A stretch of DNA of 14,550 bases from Treponema sp. (GTDB taxonomy: Bacteria; Spirochaetota; Spirochaetia; Treponematales; Treponemataceae), in the NCBI GenBank assembly GCA_003447785.1, contig DLYJ01000213.1:5259-19808 (forward strand), written 5' to 3'. The position numbers were made by a program, and so were the translations under genes. A model generated the notes under the pieces. It worked only from the letters and a program-made list of their open reading frames with translations. It was not told the DNA's origin and ran no database searches. Shown here piece after piece: positions 11,949-14,550 of this stretch (positions are counted from its first letter, which is position 1; each line of letters opens with the position of its first letter).

Positions 11949-13505
11949 TTAGAATCTTGCTTTTCTCAAACGAACTTCTTCAATGTTTTCACTGAACAGT
12001 TCGCGCAAATCGTTAAGGCCGAGAGCCATCAGAGCCATACGGTCAATACCGATACCCCATGCTGCTACAGGAACATCAACGCCCATTGCCTTAGTTACTT
12101 CTGGACGGAAGATTCCGGAACCACCAAGTTCAAACCAGCCCAGAACAGGGTGCTTGATATGAACTTCTACTGATGGTTCTGTGAACGGGAAGTATCCCGG
12201 AACATATTTTACTTCAGTTGCTCCTGCTACTTCCTTAGCAAACATTTCAAGGAAGCCGAGTAGTGTGCGGAGGTTTACATCTTCACCAAGTACGATTCCT
12301 TCTGTCTGATAGAAGTCTGACAGGTGTGTTGCATCTACTTTGTCGTAGCGGAAACAGCGTGCGATACCAAAGTATTTGCCCGGAATTTCTGCCTTGTGAA
12401 GCTGGTGAGCTGACAAAACTGTACCCTGAGAACGCAAAACAAGGCGGCGTGTAAATTCGTGGTCAAAAGTGTAGTTCCAGCCGCGGCTGCCTGATTTGCC
12501 GCCATTCTGATGAACAGCTGCAACGTTTGACAGATATGGTTCTTCAATTTCTTTTGCGTGTGTCGGGTTTTTAATTCGATAAACGTCGTGAATGTCCCGG
12601 GCTGCGTGGAACTGCGGCATGAACAAAGCGTCGCCGTTCCAGAATTCAGTTTCTACCAGCGGGCCGTCAAATTCCTTGAATCCAAGTGAACAAAGCTTGT
12701 CCTTAACGTGTTCAAGGAACTGTACGTATGGGTTTGTGCGTCCCGGAATAATACGTGCCGGCGGAATTGCAATGTTGTATCCGCGGAATGTACCGTTTTT
12801 CCATTCGCCTGATTCAAGCATTTTTGGTGTAAGTTCACCGATTTCGTTACCGGTAATTCCGGCCTTTTTAAGTCCTTCTGCAACTGCCTTAGCGTCAGAA
12901 GTCAATTTATAGATTACAGTTTCCCGTTCGATGATTTTGAATGCGCTGTCCTGTGCTCCGCGTTTTTTTGCAAATACAGAAATTACATTCTGTTCGTCTG
13001 CTGAAAGGCTTGTGCTTTCAATCATTCCGTCAGCGGCTGCGGCAACTTTTGCAAGGAGAGCCTTTGCTGTTGCAACGCGTGCAGGAATCTGAGCACCTGT
13101 GTATTCGGCCTTTTTTTCTGCATTCATTTTAAGAACGCCGTCTTTAGAAAGCGGACCGAATGCAGAACCAACGTCCTTCTGTTCAAGACCCAGGCCTGCT
13201 GCGATTTCAGGGAGTGTTTTTGCTCCGTTTTCCTTAACGTAGTTTATGATTCTTTCTTCCGGAGTGCCGTCTTTTGCAAAAGCACGTCCAAGTTCAGTAA
13301 TTTCGTAGTAAGTGTGCGGGGTGCGGCTTTCTACAGCGATGAGTCCCTTTCCGCCAAGCCATGAAAACGCCTGGTTTGCGTGTCCTTCTTTATAATCAAG
13401 TTCTTTTTGAAGTTTTTCTGATGATAATTCATCTTTTGATGTGTAGTTTAAAAGTACCTTTGTCTCAAGTGGGTGAAGGTTTTTGATGATGTTCTGAACG
13501 TCCAT
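11949..13505 (-). CDS. pheS: Phenylalanine-tRNA ligase alpha subunit (archaeal/spirochaete type)
   Basis: A 518-residue class II synthetase subunit that, with PheT, charges tRNA-Phe. The first 150 residues are tandem winged-helix segments (ETKVLLNYTSKDELSSEKLQ; EERIINYVKENGAKTLPEIA), as in archaeal and eukaryotic PheS and unlike the coiled coil of the roughly 330-residue bacterial form. The catalytic core shows FDGPLVETEFWNGDALFMPQ with HAARD, FTRRLVLRSQGTVLS, YFGIARCFRYDKVDATHLSD with FYQTEG, and motif 3 WGIGIDRMALMALGLNDLRE near the end. The archaeal type is known in spirochaetes. No pheT lies in the window, so the subunit genes are separated. No convincing SD site precedes ATG 13505. An 11-bp inverted repeat and other hairpins lie upstream. 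Confidence 0.95.
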   Translation of the reverse strand: MDVQNIIKNLHPLETKVLLNYTSKDELSSEKLQKELDYKEGHANQAFSWLGGKGLIAVESRTPHTYYEITELGRAFAKDGTPEERIINYVKENGAKTLPEIAAGLGLEQKDVGSAFGPLSKDGVLKMNAEKKAEYTGAQIPARVATAKALLAKVAAAADGMIESTSLSADEQNVISVFAKKRGAQDSAFKIIERETVIYKLTSDAKAVAEGLKKAGITGNEIGELTPKMLESGEWKNGTFRGYNIAIPPARIIPGRTNPYVQFLEHVKDKLCSLGFKEFDGPLVETEFWNGDALFMPQFHAARDIHDVYRIKNPTHAKEIEEPYLSNVAAVHQNGGKSGSRGWNYTFDHEFTRRLVLRSQGTVLSAHQLHKAEIPGKYFGIARCFRYDKVDATHLSDFYQTEGIVLGEDVNLRTLLGFLEMFAKEVAGATEVKYVPGYFPFTEPSVEVHIKHPVLGWFELGGSGIFRPEVTKAMGVDVPVAAWGIGIDRMALMALGLNDLRELFSENIEEVRLRKARF

Positions 13506-13525
13506 TTTTTATAACTCATTAGTTC

Positions 13526-13576
13526 TTAAGCGGGGCCGAAAGAACGGTAAATTTGCAGTCAAAACGCCCCGCTTAA
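13526..13576 (-). promoter_or_regulatory. 11-bp perfect inverted repeat in the pheS leader
   Basis: TTAAGCGGGGC (13526-13536) and GCCCCGCTTAA (13566-13576) pair perfectly around a 29-base loop, starting 21 bases upstream of the pheS ATG. No T tract follows in either direction, so it is not a simple terminator. It may be a leader element or operator. No T-box signature is seen. Confidence 0.45.
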
Positions 13577-13609
13577 AGTGTGTGACTGTGATTTTTTAGA
13601 GTTGCCTCT

Positions 13610-13695
13610 ATATAAAAGTTGAGCCGGAACCTTTAAGGAGCCAGCTCAAAACCGGTCGAGAATACACGGTCTTTTGAGGGTTTGTAAAAACCCTC
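13610..13695 (-). terminator. Chain of overlapping hairpins after the small exported protein gene
   Basis: Three hairpins overlap by sharing bases. The first, GAGGGTTT/AAACCCTC with a 4-base loop, is at 13676-13695. The second, CTCAAAA plus CCG pairing with CGG plus TTTTGAG and a 2-base bulge, is at 13645-13678. The third, GAGCTGG/CCGGCTC, is at 13621-13647 and is followed leftward by AACTTTTATAT, a weak T tract. The last is probably the terminator of the 13703-14095 gene. The mutually exclusive geometry resembles an attenuator, but this is only structural reading. Confidence 0.45.
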
Positions 13696-13702
13696 AGTTA
13701 AA

Positions 13703-14095
13703 CTATCTCTGGAATCTTACGTAAGAGAAGTACTGGGCCCATTTGAATCCAGTCTTTTCGTCCTTGTAATATTTTACTGAATCACGACGCATATATTTGT
13801 AGCTGTAGTACTGATTCTTTTCCTGGAAGTCTTTGAGAACAGCCAAAGCTGTATTCATTGCTTCGCCCTGATCAAACTGAACGGCTGCACATGTGTAATA
13901 CAAACGAACTTCATCTGTAAGTGGTGTGTATTCAAGACGAACTTTTGCAGTCTTGTTTGTTACGTGCTGATCTTCCGGAATAATTGTCTGAATTTCGTTG
14001 CTAACAGGTTCTTTCAAAAGATCTTCAACTTCATCTGCAAAAACTGCACCAGTAAGACAAAGCATAGCTGTAATTACAGCGAAAAATTTTTTCAT
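13703..14095 (-). CDS. Small exported (periplasmic) protein of unknown function
   Basis: A 130-residue protein with a clear signal peptide (MKKFFAVITAMLCLTGAVFA, cleavage expected before DEVEDLL), so it should reach the periplasm. The mature part is about 110 residues: an acidic lead (VEDLLKEPVSNEIQTIIPED), beta strands (KVRLEYTPLTDEVRLYYTCA), a helix (EAMNTALAVLKDFQEKN), and a tyrosine-rich end (YYSYKYMRRDSVKYYKDEKT, WAQYFSYVRFQR). I recognise no named family; it looks like a conserved hypothetical protein of treponemes. A GGAGG site lies 8 bases before the ATG and a -10-like TATACT is at 14138-14143 with only a poor -35 box. A chain of hairpins follows the stop. Confidence 0.75.
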   Translation of the reverse strand: MKKFFAVITAMLCLTGAVFADEVEDLLKEPVSNEIQTIIPEDQHVTNKTAKVRLEYTPLTDEVRLYYTCAAVQFDQGEAMNTALAVLKDFQEKNQYYSYKYMRRDSVKYYKDEKTGFKWAQYFSYVRFQR

Positions 14096-14160
14096 ATTAT
14101 TACCTCCAAAATCGGTAAGATATTTTCTTTCTCATAAAGTATAATCCGCCAATGCAGATT

Positions 14161-14550
14161 TTAAAACTTTTCGTACTCTAATATTCTATCTGTTTCCATA
14201 AAAAAATCAAGCGTAACCTTATAGCGGCCGCTGTCTACCGCAACTACAGGCGGAGCACTGAGCATTATTCTGCCCGAAATTTCGCGAGGTTTATTCTTGA
14301 TTTTGGTACGCCAGTAATCACGGACTGCCATTTTTATGGCGTCCTGACAGGCCAGACGAATTCCATCAAAACCTTTTTGAAGCGGAGCAAACCCTGTTCC
14401 GCGGATTTTAGGATTGGTAATTGACTGCCAGGAGCGGTAAAGATTTTTCTGTTCTTCACTTCTGTCGTATTCAACACGGCAGTAAAGGCGGTCATCTTTT
14501 AAGGCAGTATTTTTGTATCTGATTGAATTTAATTCACCTGCCGTAAGCTC
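14161..14550 (-). CDS. C-terminal part of an unrecognised protein (partial)
   Basis: The minus-strand frame is open from the window edge to a TAA at 14161-14163, giving 129 residues with no start in view. Coding is supported by the uninterrupted frame and ordinary composition. It reads ELTAGELNSIRYKNTALKDD at the entry, then YRSWQSITNPKIRGTGFAPL, LACQDAIKMAVRDYWRTKIK and a beta-rich end (RIMLSAPPVVAVDSGRYKVT) closing in DFFMETDRILEYEKF. No membrane span is visible in this part. The stop lies 65 bases upstream of the small exported protein gene, in the same direction, so the two may be functionally linked. I cannot assign a family. Confidence 0.65.
   Translation of the reverse strand, partial: ELTAGELNSIRYKNTALKDDRLYCRVEYDRSEEQKNLYRSWQSITNPKIRGTGFAPLQKGFDGIRLACQDAIKMAVRDYWRTKIKNKPREISGRIMLSAPPVVAVDSGRYKVTLDFFMETDRILEYEKF

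Noticed and set aside
1..14550. tRNA, rRNA or insertion-sequence transposase genes
   Set aside because: I saw no tRNA-like cloverleaf, rRNA stretch, transposase motif or terminal inverted repeats. The only mobile signs are the HNH nuclease and the ftsK palindromic units.

Overview
The window looks like a chromosomal segment of a treponeme (Spirochaetota), probably a commensal gut or rumen type. The support is an archaeal/spirochaete-type PheRS alpha subunit, many flagellar-derived domains, a perfect flagellar sigma-28 promoter, strong Shine-Dalgarno (SD) sites mixed with apparently leaderless genes, and moderate GC. The genus is an inference; no rRNA is present.

Layout. 1-95: start of a leftward membrane protein, cut by the window edge. 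212-748: rightward DUF6174-like lipoprotein, whose stop overlaps the stop of leftward metK (745-1929). 1930-2218: divergent control region with two sigma-70-like promoters and an 18-bp palindrome. 2219-2611: stand-alone glycogen-binding (CBM48-like) protein with a basic tail, then a strong terminator. 2677-6778: a visibly AT-richer accessory block with two small unknown genes, an HNH endonuclease, a WYL regulator and three small leftward genes. 6899-7255 and 7322-10888: another flagellar-type mini-gene and ftsK, both leftward. 11016-11948: FMN-dependent alpha-hydroxy-acid dehydrogenase-like gene, abutting tail-to-tail with leftward pheS (11949-13505). 13703-14095: small exported protein. 14161-14550: C-terminal part of an unrecognised protein.

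The main discovery candidate is the block 5091-7255. Four consecutive leftward genes each look like one soluble piece of the flagellar motor or its placement machinery: a FliG N-domain joined to a FliF-like C-terminal tail, a FliG C-terminal torque domain, an FlhF-like GTPase domain with degenerate switch motifs, and a MotA cytoplasmic domain with its membrane segments missing. Three of these, plus two small unknown genes at 2677-3316, share a promoter-like element: a 7-5-7 inverted repeat (consensus ACTCTCA-N5-TGAGAGT) exactly 9 bp upstream of a -10-like hexamer. A WYL-family regulator lies in the same cluster and is an obvious candidate to read these sites. Immediately upstream, ftsK carries a perfect TAAA-N15-GCCGATAA flagellar sigma-28 promoter. 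Together this suggests a flagellum-derived, co-regulated soluble complex of unknown purpose. The domain calls rest on motif order read by eye, and the joint function is inference.

A second notable structure is a family of palindrome-rich units inserted in frame in the acidic linker of FtsK. Their arms change in a compensatory way between copies, which suggests the DNA or RNA hairpin, not the peptide, is what is conserved.
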